Below are positions 8,315 through 16,104 of a stretch of DNA of 40,403 nucleotides, one piece after another. The position numbers and the translations under genes are program-made. The stretch is from Saprospiraceae bacterium (GTDB taxonomy: Bacteria > Bacteroidota > Bacteroidia > Chitinophagales > Saprospiraceae), in NCBI GenBank assembly GCA_020436785.1, contig JAGQXC010000487.1:1-40403 (forward strand). The letters run 5' to 3'. The notes under the pieces are model-generated. The model worked only from the letters and a program-made list of their open reading frames with translations. It was not told the origin of the DNA and ran no database searches. Every line of letters starts with the position of its first letter. The first letter of the stretch is position 1.

Positions 8315-9811
8315 ATGTCGACTCCGCTGATCATCGTTCTCATATCCATCCTGGTCATGGTGCTGATCGTCCAGATCGCCCGGCTTACCGAACTATCGGG
8401 CATCCTGCGTGGAGATGAGGAAACGGAAGCCCGCAACAACCGCTCTCAGGCAATGTGGTTGCTCATTTTTATGGTTCTTTTCCTGGTCTTTTGTATTGGC
8501 ACAGCCATTCATTATAAAGATTACATGTTGGGATTTGGCCCGCTCAAGTCCTCAAGCATTCATGGAGAAGAATTGGATAGCATCTTCTACATTACGCTGT
8601 TTTTCACCGGGATTGTATTTGTTGCAACCCAGGTAGCCTTATTCTGGTTCAGTTACCGCTATCGAGGCGAGAAGGGGCGTAAAGCCTTATTCCTGGCACA
8701 CAACAATAAACTGGAGATTTGGTGGTCCGTCATTCCTGCACTCGTGATGTGCGGATTGGTGGCCAAGGGACTGGTCGCCTGGAACAAAGTGATGGCTGAT
8801 GTGAACGAAGACGAGGATGCAATCGAAATTGAAGCGACCGGCATGCAATTTAACTGGATCCTGCGCTATCCGGGACCGGACGGTGCTTTGGGAACCCGCG
8901 ATTACCATAAAATCACTGCTGCCAACCCATTGGGGCAGGATTATACAGATGAAAAAAACCTCGATGACTTTTTACCTGACGAACTAGTGCTGCCGGTCAA
9001 TAAGAAAGTCAGGGTACGGATCATGGCACGGGATGTGCTGCACAATTTTTATTTGCCTCACTTCAGGGTAAAAATGGATGCCGTGCCCGGTATTCCTACC
9101 TATTTTGTTTTTACCCCCAAGGAAACCACCCAGGAATTCCGTGATCGCTTGCGTGCCAGTGGAAAATACGAATTCCTTTACGACGATACGGATCCGTCAC
9201 TCGGACCTTACTGGAAGAATGTGAACTTTGAACTTGCCTGCGCGGAATTATGTGGGAAAGGCCACTTTTCGATGCGTAAAACCGTACGAATTGTGTCCGA
9301 TGCCGAATACCAGGCCTGGCTGAGCAACCAAAAGTCCTATTACCTCAACAGCATCCGGAATTCTGATGAAGATCCTTACAAAGGGCAACTGTTGAATGTT
9401 GACGTGGAAAGTCGCAAGGCTGAATTCATGAATGCCTTCAGCAAGGCGGATACCGCCTCTTCAGCTGCCGACCGGATCGTCCAATTGAAATATGTGCAGT
9501 TCGAAACGGGGTCCGCGACCCTCACTGCCTTGTCCAGATATGAGTTAGGAAACTTGATCGATGTGCTGAATGATCATCCGGATCTGCGTATCGAACTGGC
9601 CGGACATACCGATAGCACGGGCGATGCAACCGCCAATCAGGAATTGTCCCAACAACGTGCTGAAGCCGTGCTGAATTACCTGACTGATCATGGTATCAAT
9701 GGTGACCGGCTACGTGCGGTGGGATATGGACAGAACCGGCCGATTGATACCAATGAGACGGAAGAAGGAAGACAAAATAATCGCAGAACCGAATTCCAAA
9801 TTTTAAATTAA
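8315..9811 (+). CDS. coxB: Cytochrome c oxidase subunit II fused to a C-terminal OmpA-like domain
   Basis: Cu-A electron-entry subunit of the aa3-type oxidase, 498 residues in one uninterrupted frame. Four hydrophobic helices (about 3-22, 47-64, 91-113, 133-155) precede the cupredoxin domain; the last two are the standard pair. Cu-A ligands are His243 (DVLHNF), Cys309, Glu311, Cys313, His317 and Met320 (CAELCGKGHFSM). After a linker (about 330-390) comes a full OmpA C-terminal domain (391-498), with AGHTDSTGD, LSQQRAEAV, GYGQNRPI and EGRQNNRRTEF. Asp433 and Arg448 occupy the positions that bind diaminopimelate in OmpA domains. Subunit II of caa3 oxidases carries cytochrome c here, so this fusion is unusual; it would tie the oxidase to peptidoglycan. 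Confidence 0.96.
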   Translation: MSTPLIIVLISILVMVLIVQIARLTELSGILRGDEETEARNNRSQAMWLLIFMVLFLVFCIGTAIHYKDYMLGFGPLKSSSIHGEELDSIFYITLFFTGIVFVATQVALFWFSYRYRGEKGRKALFLAHNNKLEIWWSVIPALVMCGLVAKGLVAWNKVMADVNEDEDAIEIEATGMQFNWILRYPGPDGALGTRDYHKITAANPLGQDYTDEKNLDDFLPDELVLPVNKKVRVRIMARDVLHNFYLPHFRVKMDAVPGIPTYFVFTPKETTQEFRDRLRASGKYEFLYDDTDPSLGPYWKNVNFELACAELCGKGHFSMRKTVRIVSDAEYQAWLSNQKSYYLNSIRNSDEDPYKGQLLNVDVESRKAEFMNAFSKADTASSAADRIVQLKYVQFETGSATLTALSRYELGNLIDVLNDHPDLRIELAGHTDSTGDATANQELSQQRAEAVLNYLTDHGINGDRLRAVGYGQNRPIDTNETEEGRQNNRRTEFQILN

Positions 9812-9827
9812 CAGTAAAATCAAGCAT

Positions 9828-11672
9828 ATGGCTGAGGTTATAAAGTATGAGCCTGAAGTATTGATCGAACAGCAAGGATTCGATGATCATTTTCATGAAC
9901 ACCATCATGGAGATAAATATCAATCCAATTTCATTACAACCTATGTGTTCAGTCAGGATCATAAAATAATCGCCCGGCAGTTCCTTATTACGGGAATGTT
10001 TTGGGCGATCGTGGGAGCAGCGATGTCTGTGATCTTCCGGTTGCAACTTGGTTTTCCGGAAGAAAGTATGACCTGGCTCAAACCTATATTAGGCCAGTGG
10101 ATCACCGTTGGTGATGATGGGGTAGGGCATCTTTCCCAGGAATTCTACTATGCCCTGGTGACCATGCATGGAACCATTATTGTTTTCTTTGTGCTTACTG
10201 CAGGCTTAAGTGGAACATTTTCTAATTTGTTGATCCCCTTGCAGATCGGCGCACGGGATATGGCCTCTCCATTCCTGAACATGTTGTCGTACTGGTTTTT
10301 CTTTTTAGCCAGTGTGGTCATGTTCCTCTCATTGTTTGTCAGTACCGGACCATTTGCCGGGGGCTGGACGGCCTATCCGCCGCTATCGGCATTACCCCAG
10401 GCTTCATCCGGTTCGGGGACAGGTATGACTCTTTGGCTGGTAAGTTTGGTCTTCTTCGTGGTTTCGGTTTTGTTGGGGGGCATTAACTACATCACAACCG
10501 TATTGAATCTCCGCACCAAAGGGATGAGTATGTGGCGCATGCCACTGACCATTTGGGCATTTTTGATAACAGCCATCATCGGTCTGCTGTCCTTCCCGGT
10601 CCTCGTTTCCGGGTTTCTGTTGCTGATGTTTGACCGGACTTTAGGTACCAGTTTTTACCTGAGCGATATTTACATTGCCGGCCATGCTTTGGATTTTTCA
10701 GGGGGTAGCCCCATCCTATACCAGCACATGTTCTGGTTCCTGGGCCACCCGGAAGTATACATCATCATTTTGCCTGCGATGGGAATCGTATCGGAAGTCA
10801 TGTCAGTACATGCACGCAAGCCGATCTTCGGTTACCGGGCAATGGTCTTGTCGATCCTGGCCATTGCATTCCTTTCTTTCATCGTTTGGGCACACCACAT
10901 GTTTATGGCAGGTGTCAATCCATTTATTTCCAATTTCTTCGTGCTTTTCACCCTGATCATTGCAGTTCCATCCGCAGTGAAAGTATTTAACTGGATTGCT
11001 ACTTTATTCGGGGGTAATCTCCGCTTGAACACACCGATGCTCTATGCCATTGGTTTCGTTTCGATGTTTATTTCCGGTGGTTTGACGGGTATTTATCTCG
11101 GTAACTCAGCCATCGATATCCAGATGCACGATACCTATTTTGTGGTTGCTCACTTCCACATTGTTATGGGTGTTGCGGCGTTCTTCGGAATGTTTGCTGG
11201 CATCTACCACTGGTTTCCCAAGATGTTTGGACGATTTATGAACGAGACGCTGGGGAAAGTGCATTTCTGGTTAACCATGATTGGTGCTTATGCAATCTTC
11301 TGGCCGATGCACTACCTGGGTATGGCCGGAGTGCCTCGGCGCTATTACAGCTTTGACCAATTCGATGCTTTCCGGCATTTTACGGAAATGAATAAATTTA
11401 TAACCATTGCCGCCATCATCGTCTTCCTGGCACAATTGCTTTTCGTATTCAACTTTTTCTATTCCATCTGGTATGGCCGTAAAATGAAAAGCAAAAATCC
11501 CTGGGGCGCCAATACCCTGGAGTGGACCACTCCGATCAAGCCTGATCACGGTAACTGGCCGGGTAAAATACCGACCGTTCACCGCTGGGCATATGATTAC
11601 GGAAAGGATGGAAATGAATTCATTCCTCAATATGTTCCATTAGCCGAGGGTGAAGAGGCTGGCGATCATTAA
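9828..11672 (+). CDS. coxA: Cytochrome c oxidase subunit I
   Basis: Catalytic subunit of the heme-copper oxidase, 614 residues with twelve or more helices. Ligands are all visible: His114 (TMHGT) and His444 for heme a, His442 for heme a3 (AHFHIVMG), and His307, His356 and His357 for Cu-B. GHPEVY supplies Glu309 and the cross-link tyrosine Tyr311, and Asp144 in GARDMASP matches the D-channel entry, so this is an A1-type enzyme. The N-terminus is longer than usual and His-rich (HFHEHHHGDK, residues 21-30). It follows coxB by 16 bp and precedes ctaB by 21 bp. Confidence 0.97.
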   Translation: MAEVIKYEPEVLIEQQGFDDHFHEHHHGDKYQSNFITTYVFSQDHKIIARQFLITGMFWAIVGAAMSVIFRLQLGFPEESMTWLKPILGQWITVGDDGVGHLSQEFYYALVTMHGTIIVFFVLTAGLSGTFSNLLIPLQIGARDMASPFLNMLSYWFFFLASVVMFLSLFVSTGPFAGGWTAYPPLSALPQASSGSGTGMTLWLVSLVFFVVSVLLGGINYITTVLNLRTKGMSMWRMPLTIWAFLITAIIGLLSFPVLVSGFLLLMFDRTLGTSFYLSDIYIAGHALDFSGGSPILYQHMFWFLGHPEVYIIILPAMGIVSEVMSVHARKPIFGYRAMVLSILAIAFLSFIVWAHHMFMAGVNPFISNFFVLFTLIIAVPSAVKVFNWIATLFGGNLRLNTPMLYAIGFVSMFISGGLTGIYLGNSAIDIQMHDTYFVVAHFHIVMGVAAFFGMFAGIYHWFPKMFGRFMNETLGKVHFWLTMIGAYAIFWPMHYLGMAGVPRRYYSFDQFDAFRHFTEMNKFITIAAIIVFLAQLLFVFNFFYSIWYGRKMKSKNPWGANTLEWTTPIKPDHGNWPGKIPTVHRWAYDYGKDGNEFIPQYVPLAEGEEAGDH

Positions 11673-11693
11673 CCGAAATCAGAAGAGAGAACG

Positions 11694-12605
11694 TTGAAAC
11701 AAACAAATCAGCATAGTACGCCGGCAGTTGGTACACTTGAGGTGAAGACCTATTCGAAGGTCCAGGATTTAAAACTGCTTTTTAAATTCAGGTTGACGTT
11801 GATGGTCGTTTTTACCTCTGTCATCGGGTACCTCATTGCCTCCGGGGGGGACATTCACTGGGGAAGCCTTGGATTGTTATTGCTGGGAGGTTTTTCCATC
11901 ACCGCAGCGTCAAATACGCTGAATGAAGTTCTCGAAAAGGATTACGATGCCTTGATGAAGCGCACCGCCAACCGGCCTCTTCCAGCCGGAAGGATGACGG
12001 TCTCTCAGGCTGTGATCATTGCTGGATTATTGGCTGCACTGGGCATTGTTGCTCTGGCGTTTTTTAATCCGCTCACCACGTTACTTGGTGCTTTGTCACT
12101 CGTGATTTATGCATTTTTATATACGCCGTTGAAGCGGATAACCTCGCTTTCGGTGATGGTCGGTGCTGTACCGGGAGCTTTGCCGGCATTGATTGGCTAC
12201 GTTGCCTATACGGGTTCTATTGGCCCGGTCGCATTGATTTTGTTTACCATTCAATTTATCTGGCAGATGCCCCATTTCTGGTCAATTGGCTGGTTGGGCT
12301 TTGAAGATTACCAGGAAGCCGGCTATAAATTATTACCCAATATGGCAGCCGGCAAGACCCGGGAGATCAGTAAATATGCGTTCATTTATACGTTGTATTT
12401 ATTGCCGGTCAGTGCCATTCCGGGATTTTTGGGATTATTGTCCTGGACCAGTTGCCTGGCCATAGGAGTGGCAAGCATGTATTTCATCTGGAAAGCTTAT
12501 CAATTTTATCAACACAATGATAAAGCCAGTGCGAAGGGACTTTTGTATGCTTCCTTATTGTACCTGCCATTTTCATTTATTGTGGTCCTTATAGATTCTT
12601 TATAA
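11694..12605 (+). CDS. ctaB: Protoheme IX farnesyltransferase (heme O synthase)
   Basis: UbiA-family prenyltransferase that farnesylates protoheme to heme O, the precursor of heme A for the neighbouring oxidase. The first Asp-rich motif lies at residues 77-95 (N77, D83, D85, R90-T91, R94-P95) and a second polar loop follows at GFEDYQEAGYKLLPN. About eight to nine helices, 303 residues. The start is TTG at 11694: the next in-frame ATG lies inside helix 1 and a purine-rich AGAAGAGAG sits just upstream. It ends one base before the next gene. No ctaA (heme A synthase) is present in the window. Confidence 0.94.
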   Translation: MKQTNQHSTPAVGTLEVKTYSKVQDLKLLFKFRLTLMVVFTSVIGYLIASGGDIHWGSLGLLLLGGFSITAASNTLNEVLEKDYDALMKRTANRPLPAGRMTVSQAVIIAGLLAALGIVALAFFNPLTTLLGALSLVIYAFLYTPLKRITSLSVMVGAVPGALPALIGYVAYTGSIGPVALILFTIQFIWQMPHFWSIGWLGFEDYQEAGYKLLPNMAAGKTREISKYAFIYTLYLLPVSAIPGFLGLLSWTSCLAIGVASMYFIWKAYQFYQHNDKASAKGLLYASLLYLPFSFIVVLIDSL

Positions 12606-12606
12606 A

Positions 12607-13185
12607 ATGCAAACATTGAATTATCAGCAAGAATACACGCAAAGCAAGATCCATCCGCATAAATTGGCGCTATGGATCTCACTGGCCAGTATACTGATGA
12701 TGTTCGCTGCGTTCACCAGTGCCTATATGGTCCGTAAGGGAGCAGGCAATTGGCTGGACTATGAAATACCTTCCATTTTTTACGTGAGTACGGCCGTCAT
12801 GCTAATGAGTAGTGTGGCGATACAATATGCATATCTGTCCTATAAAAACGGCAGGGAAATCGCTTACAAAGTTTGCTTGATTTTAACCTTTTTGCTGGGC
12901 ATTACCTTCGTCATCCTGCAATATCAGGGATGGACGGAGTTGTACGGACTGGGGATTGAAATTAATGGTAATCCTTCCGGGTCCTTTTTTTATGTGATCA
13001 GTGGTGTTCATGCTGCGCACGTACTGGGTGGATTGGCCATCCTGAGCGTTGCCATGATTCATGCCTTTGGATTGCCATTCACCTTTCTAAAAAATCGATT
13101 AACCCGACTCGAGTTGACAACAACATATTGGCATTTCGTTGATCTTCTCTGGGTCTATTTATTATTCTTTCTGTTAATACAATGA
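12607..13185 (+). CDS. coxC: Cytochrome c oxidase subunit III, short copy
   Basis: Five-helix subunit III of the heme-copper oxidase, 192 residues. Recognisable segments are FTSAYMVRKGAGNW at the end of helix 1, GVHAAHVLGG in the helix that carries the GxHxxHV signature, and TTYWHFVDLLWVYLLF at the C-terminus. The start ATG lies one base after the ctaB stop, so translation is probably coupled. A second, longer subunit III gene follows after 7 bp; paired subunit III genes are common in Bacteroidota oxidase operons. The short loop before the GVHAAHV helix is of normal length, unlike in the second copy. Confidence 0.92.
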   Translation: MQTLNYQQEYTQSKIHPHKLALWISLASILMMFAAFTSAYMVRKGAGNWLDYEIPSIFYVSTAVMLMSSVAIQYAYLSYKNGREIAYKVCLILTFLLGITFVILQYQGWTELYGLGIEINGNPSGSFFYVISGVHAAHVLGGLAILSVAMIHAFGLPFTFLKNRLTRLELTTTYWHFVDLLWVYLLFFLLIQ

Positions 13186-13192
13186 TGATCAT

Positions 13193-14131
13193 ATGGCTGA
13201 GACGTTATCTAGCGAAATAGTAGATCAGGACAAAAATTTGTGGTCCGGGGGAAAACCACCCATGAAAGTCAGTTATGGCAAACTCATGATGTGGTACTTT
13301 CTGCTTTCCGATGCATTCACCTTCGCCGGCCTTTTGATCGGATACGGTGCGCTTCGGTTTAGTATGCCCAACTGGCCGGTTCCGGAAAAGGTATTTAACA
13401 AATTCCCTTTTGCGGATGCCGAATTACCCTTGATCTTCGTAACCTTTATGACCTTTGTCCTGCTGGCCAGTTCCTTTACCATGATGAGGGCAGTTCAGGA
13501 AGGCCATGAAGAAAATCGTAAAGGAGTCATCAAATGGATGATATTAACCATCCTGGGAGGCTTTACCTTTTTAGGTTGCCAGGCCTGGGAGTGGACTACC
13601 TTGATCGCCAAGGAGCATGCATCCATCCATACCAATCCATTCGGCCGGCTAACGGAAGATGGGATCTACCTGAATGCGGATGGTAGTGAAGGTGAAGCTT
13701 TTGAAGCGGGGCAAAGTTACCTCATCCACAACATTAAAAGTCACGAAGCGGCCCACGGGGAAAGCCATGAAGGAGGCCATGAGGCTTCGGTTGGTCATAC
13801 CGAGCCGGGAGATTATCCGGATGCATTCATTGACCAGGAAGGTTACATTCATCGAAAGTTTAAAGTGACCTCCGGTGCGGACGCCGGTCAGATTCAATCG
13901 GAACCTTTTGGGCCGAAAGCATTTGGCGGGTTGTTCTTTTTTATAACCGGCTTCCATGGCTTTCACGTCTTTTCAGGCGTATTGTTTTTAACAATCATCC
14001 TGATTAATGTGATCAGCGGCATTTATGTAGCTCGTAAGAATGGCTACGAAATGGTTGAGAAAATTGGCCTTTACTGGCACTTCGTAGACCTGGTATGGGT
14101 CTTTGTTTTCCTTGTATATTATCTAATTTAA
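13193..14131 (+). CDS. Cytochrome c oxidase subunit III, long copy with His-rich insert
   Basis: Second subunit III of the same oxidase, 312 residues. The fold elements are MMWYFLLSDAFTFAGLL (helix 1), GFTFLGCQAWEW, FGGLFFFITGFHGFHVFSG and LYWHFVDLVWVFVFLVYYLI. Between the QAWEW helix and the GGLFFF helix lies an insert of about 85-100 residues (138-243) where standard subunit III has roughly 15-20. It is rich in His, Glu and Gly (SHEAAHGESHEGGHEASVGH) and, by subunit III topology, faces the periplasm. ACIII-associated aa3 oxidases are known to be modified for contact with ACIII, so a docking or metal-binding role is possible but unproven. Confidence 0.93.
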   Translation: MAETLSSEIVDQDKNLWSGGKPPMKVSYGKLMMWYFLLSDAFTFAGLLIGYGALRFSMPNWPVPEKVFNKFPFADAELPLIFVTFMTFVLLASSFTMMRAVQEGHEENRKGVIKWMILTILGGFTFLGCQAWEWTTLIAKEHASIHTNPFGRLTEDGIYLNADGSEGEAFEAGQSYLIHNIKSHEAAHGESHEGGHEASVGHTEPGDYPDAFIDQEGYIHRKFKVTSGADAGQIQSEPFGPKAFGGLFFFITGFHGFHVFSGVLFLTIILINVISGIYVARKNGYEMVEKIGLYWHFVDLVWVFVFLVYYLI

Positions 14132-14155
14132 CATCCATCCAAAATACATTATCGA

Positions 14156-14539
14156 ATGGCACACGATCACGAAGCTGGCAAAAAATTGGCCTTAAAGACC
14201 ATCCTGGTACTGGCTGCAATCACCGTCACCGAAGTATTGATTGCCTTGACCGCTAAAGGATATGTCATCAATGGATTTCACATGGCGGAGGCATTACTCG
14301 CGGTCATCATGATCGTCATGAGTGCTTACAAAGCTTATTTGATTGTCTTTGAATTCATGCATATGCGTCATGAAGTCAAAGGGTTGAGGTTAAGTGTACT
14401 ATTGCCTATGTTGTTATTGGTCTGGGCGGTAATTGCATTTTTCTATGAAGGCAACGATTGGATGGAACGCAGGGATCAGATCATCAAGAAAAACGAGCAA
14501 AAGCCAGCCATCGAAAGCATTGAGCCGATTACCAATTGA
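14156..14539 (+). CDS. Cytochrome c oxidase subunit IV-like protein (prokaryotic COX4 family)
   Basis: Small three-helix protein (127 residues) in the usual place of the prokaryotic subunit IV. Helices are at about 12-33, 42-65 and 80-100. The segment FMHMRHEVKGLRLSVLLPMLLLVWAVIAFFYEG matches the family, whose members stabilise the oxidase. The N-terminus is MAHDHEAGKK, one of several His-rich ends in this gene run, and the C-terminal tail is charged. The gene begins 24 bp after the second subunit III gene; a 104-bp gap without a recognised signal separates it from the SCO-like gene. Confidence 0.85.
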   Translation: MAHDHEAGKKLALKTILVLAAITVTEVLIALTAKGYVINGFHMAEALLAVIMIVMSAYKAYLIVFEFMHMRHEVKGLRLSVLLPMLLLVWAVIAFFYEGNDWMERRDQIIKKNEQKPAIESIEPITN

Positions 14540-14643
14540 CCCGATCTTGCCCTTCTGGCAAGGATTTGCCATGCGCAGGCCATCCGGTGGCGGATATTGT
14601 CAGGAGCGCCAAATCCGGGTAAAGTACTCTAATCCAAAATACA

Positions 14644-15171
14644 ATGCGTAAAATCATAACCGCCGCAGCGGTTGTTCTCATCCTCATTGTTCTACCGGTA
14701 GGAGCTTTCCTTTACCTCAGGAGTGGTTTCGAATTTCAGAAAAAGAACTTTTCGGAACTGCAAATGCTGGGCAGTATAACCTACGATTCATTGTTTCTTT
14801 GGGATCCGGCATTAAATGCAACCTGGCTGGCCGGAGATGTTCATTTGATCGCCTATTTTACGCCCGGTAACCGGATTGAGTTGGGCGAGACACTGTTGCA
14901 AATGCAGCAGCAATATGAACATGTCGGACATTTTCAAATCCTGGCCATTGCAAACACACCGGATGCCATGCCGGAACTCGCAACCTATCAAGTGGTAAGT
15001 GCTAACCCTAATTTCTCTTCCATCCGTTCCAGATATCCACAGTATTTCAGCCCGGAACTGTTGACTCTGGTGGATATGAAAGACGAAATCCGTAAAACGT
15101 ATCAATGGAAGGATCCGGAGCAAATGAAGAAATTGGTGACTCACATTGCCTTGTTGCTCCCTAAAAATTAA
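14644..15171 (+). CDS. SCO-like thioredoxin-fold protein lacking the copper-binding cysteines
   Basis: Membrane-anchored protein of 175 residues in the position where Bacteroidota oxidase operons carry SCO1/SenC, the Cu-A assembly chaperone. It has one N-terminal helix (about 4-25) and a periplasmic domain with SCO-like landmarks: YFTPGNR where SCO has the FxTxCxxxCP loop, ILAIANTPDAMPELATYQ where SCO has the DPxxDTP segment, and LLTLVDMKDEIRKTYQW where SCO has LxDxxGxIRxxY. There is no cysteine anywhere, so both Cu-binding cysteines are lost, and the conserved His is not evident. A copper-transfer role is therefore unlikely; it may be structural or regulatory. Assignment rests on pattern and gene order. 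Confidence 0.7.
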   Translation: MRKIITAAAVVLILIVLPVGAFLYLRSGFEFQKKNFSELQMLGSITYDSLFLWDPALNATWLAGDVHLIAYFTPGNRIELGETLLQMQQQYEHVGHFQILAIANTPDAMPELATYQVVSANPNFSSIRSRYPQYFSPELLTLVDMKDEIRKTYQWKDPEQMKKLVTHIALLLPKN

Positions 15172-15177
15172 TGACCG

Positions 15178-15711
15178 ATGAGCCTGCCGAATCTAGCCTT
15201 GGCTAAAAGACTGAACACCATTGCCTACATCGTGAGTGCGGTGGTATTACTGGTGGTGGCTATGATGCGTCAAATCAAACTGGATACCGCCGTTGACTTC
15301 TCCTTCCTGCCACCATTTCATGCGACCTTAAATGCCATCACGGCCGTTATCCTGATTGTGGCTTATCTGGCCATCAAACGTAAAAACATCGCTTTACACC
15401 GGCGGTTGATGATACTTGCTTTGACAACTTCATTGGTATTCCTGATCTCCTACGTATTGTACCACATCACCTCTGAAGAGACGCGGTTTTGTCAACCGGG
15501 CAATATTCGGTTGGTCTACTTTTTCTTTTTGATCACCCATATTTTGCTGGCAGCCGTTAGTTTTCCTTTGATTTTGTTCACATTCATCAGAGGATATACC
15601 GGGCAGTATGTCCGTCACCGTAAACTGGCCAGGTGGGTCTATCCCCTGTGGTTGTATGTCGCAATCACGGGACCGATTTGTTATGTGATGCTTAGGCCTT
15701 GCTATCCATAA
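15178..15711 (+). CDS. DUF420 family membrane protein (oxidase-associated)
   Basis: DUF420 protein of 177 residues with about five helices. Histidines typical of the family are present: PPFHATLN in the second helix, LHRRLM after the third, YHIT, and LITHILLA. A family member in Firmicutes (YozB/CtaM) is reported to be needed for function of aa3-type oxidases, and the gene commonly follows SCO in Bacteroidota oxidase operons, so a role in oxidase assembly is likely. It starts 6 bp after the SCO-like gene; its 3' end overlaps the upstream part of a candidate promoter for the next gene. Confidence 0.85.
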   Translation: MSLPNLALAKRLNTIAYIVSAVVLLVVAMMRQIKLDTAVDFSFLPPFHATLNAITAVILIVAYLAIKRKNIALHRRLMILALTTSLVFLISYVLYHITSEETRFCQPGNIRLVYFFFLITHILLAAVSFPLILFTFIRGYTGQYVRHRKLARWVYPLWLYVAITGPICYVMLRPCYP

Positions 15712-15729
15712 ACGCGTGTTTTATCTTTG
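15699..15729 (+). promoter_or_regulatory. Candidate Bacteroidota sigma-type promoter before the CxxC protein gene
   Basis: A perfect TAnnTTTG -7 element (TATCTTTG, 15722-15729) is preceded by TTG at 15699-15701 with a 20-bp spacer, matching the Bacteroidota -33/-7 pattern. The expected transcription start falls at or next to the ATG at 15734, so the transcript would be nearly leaderless. Confidence 0.45.
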
Positions 15730-15733
15730 CGGT

Positions 15734-16000
15734 ATGAGAAAGCTAATCCTCTCTATCCTCGTATTATTTCTGATTTTGATCATCCTTCCGGAGGCCGTAG
15801 CACAATGTCCGATGTGCCGGATGAGCGTTGAGTCAAACCTACAACAAGGTGGTACTGCCGGTAAAGGATTGAACGCCGGCATCCTCTACATGCTGGCGAT
15901 GCCCTATCTGCTCGTGGGAACCATTGGATACATCTGGTACCGCAACCGGATTAATAGCCAGAATGATTATCCCCCGGTAGGCCATGATCAATTGAATTGA
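15734..16000 (+). CDS. Small membrane protein with CPMC motif (oxidase operon end)
   Basis: Protein of 88 residues with a cleavable-looking signal (hydrophobic 4-20, ending AVAQ) followed directly by CPMCRMSVESN, then one helix (about 52-72) and a short polar tail. The mature N-terminus would therefore expose a CxxC pair plus two Met residues to the periplasm. A protein of this shape follows DUF420 in other Bacteroidota oxidase operons; its function is not known to me. The ATG at 15734 is preferred over a GTG at 15716. Copper handling or thiol exchange during Cu-A assembly is a reasonable guess, given that the SCO-like protein of this operon has no cysteines. Confidence 0.75.
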   Translation: MRKLILSILVLFLILIILPEAVAQCPMCRMSVESNLQQGGTAGKGLNAGILYMLAMPYLLVGTIGYIWYRNRINSQNDYPPVGHDQLN

Positions 16001-16042
16001 TCCGGCACCATATTTCCAATATCTGGCCAAGATTTAACAAAT

Positions 16043-16072
16043 TAATGCTGCACCGGAACCGATGCAGCATTA
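16043..16072. terminator. Bidirectional hairpin terminator between convergent genes
   Basis: Perfect 10-bp inverted repeat (TAATGCTGCA, 16043-16052; TGCAGCATTA, 16063-16072) with a 10-nt loop, lying between the end of the respiratory run (16000, +) and the end of the beta-barrel gene (16105, -). The flanks are A/T-rich but lack a long T tract. Confidence 0.7.
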
Positions 16073-16104
16073 TTTGATGATTTACCTGGACAAACCGATG
16101 GTGA

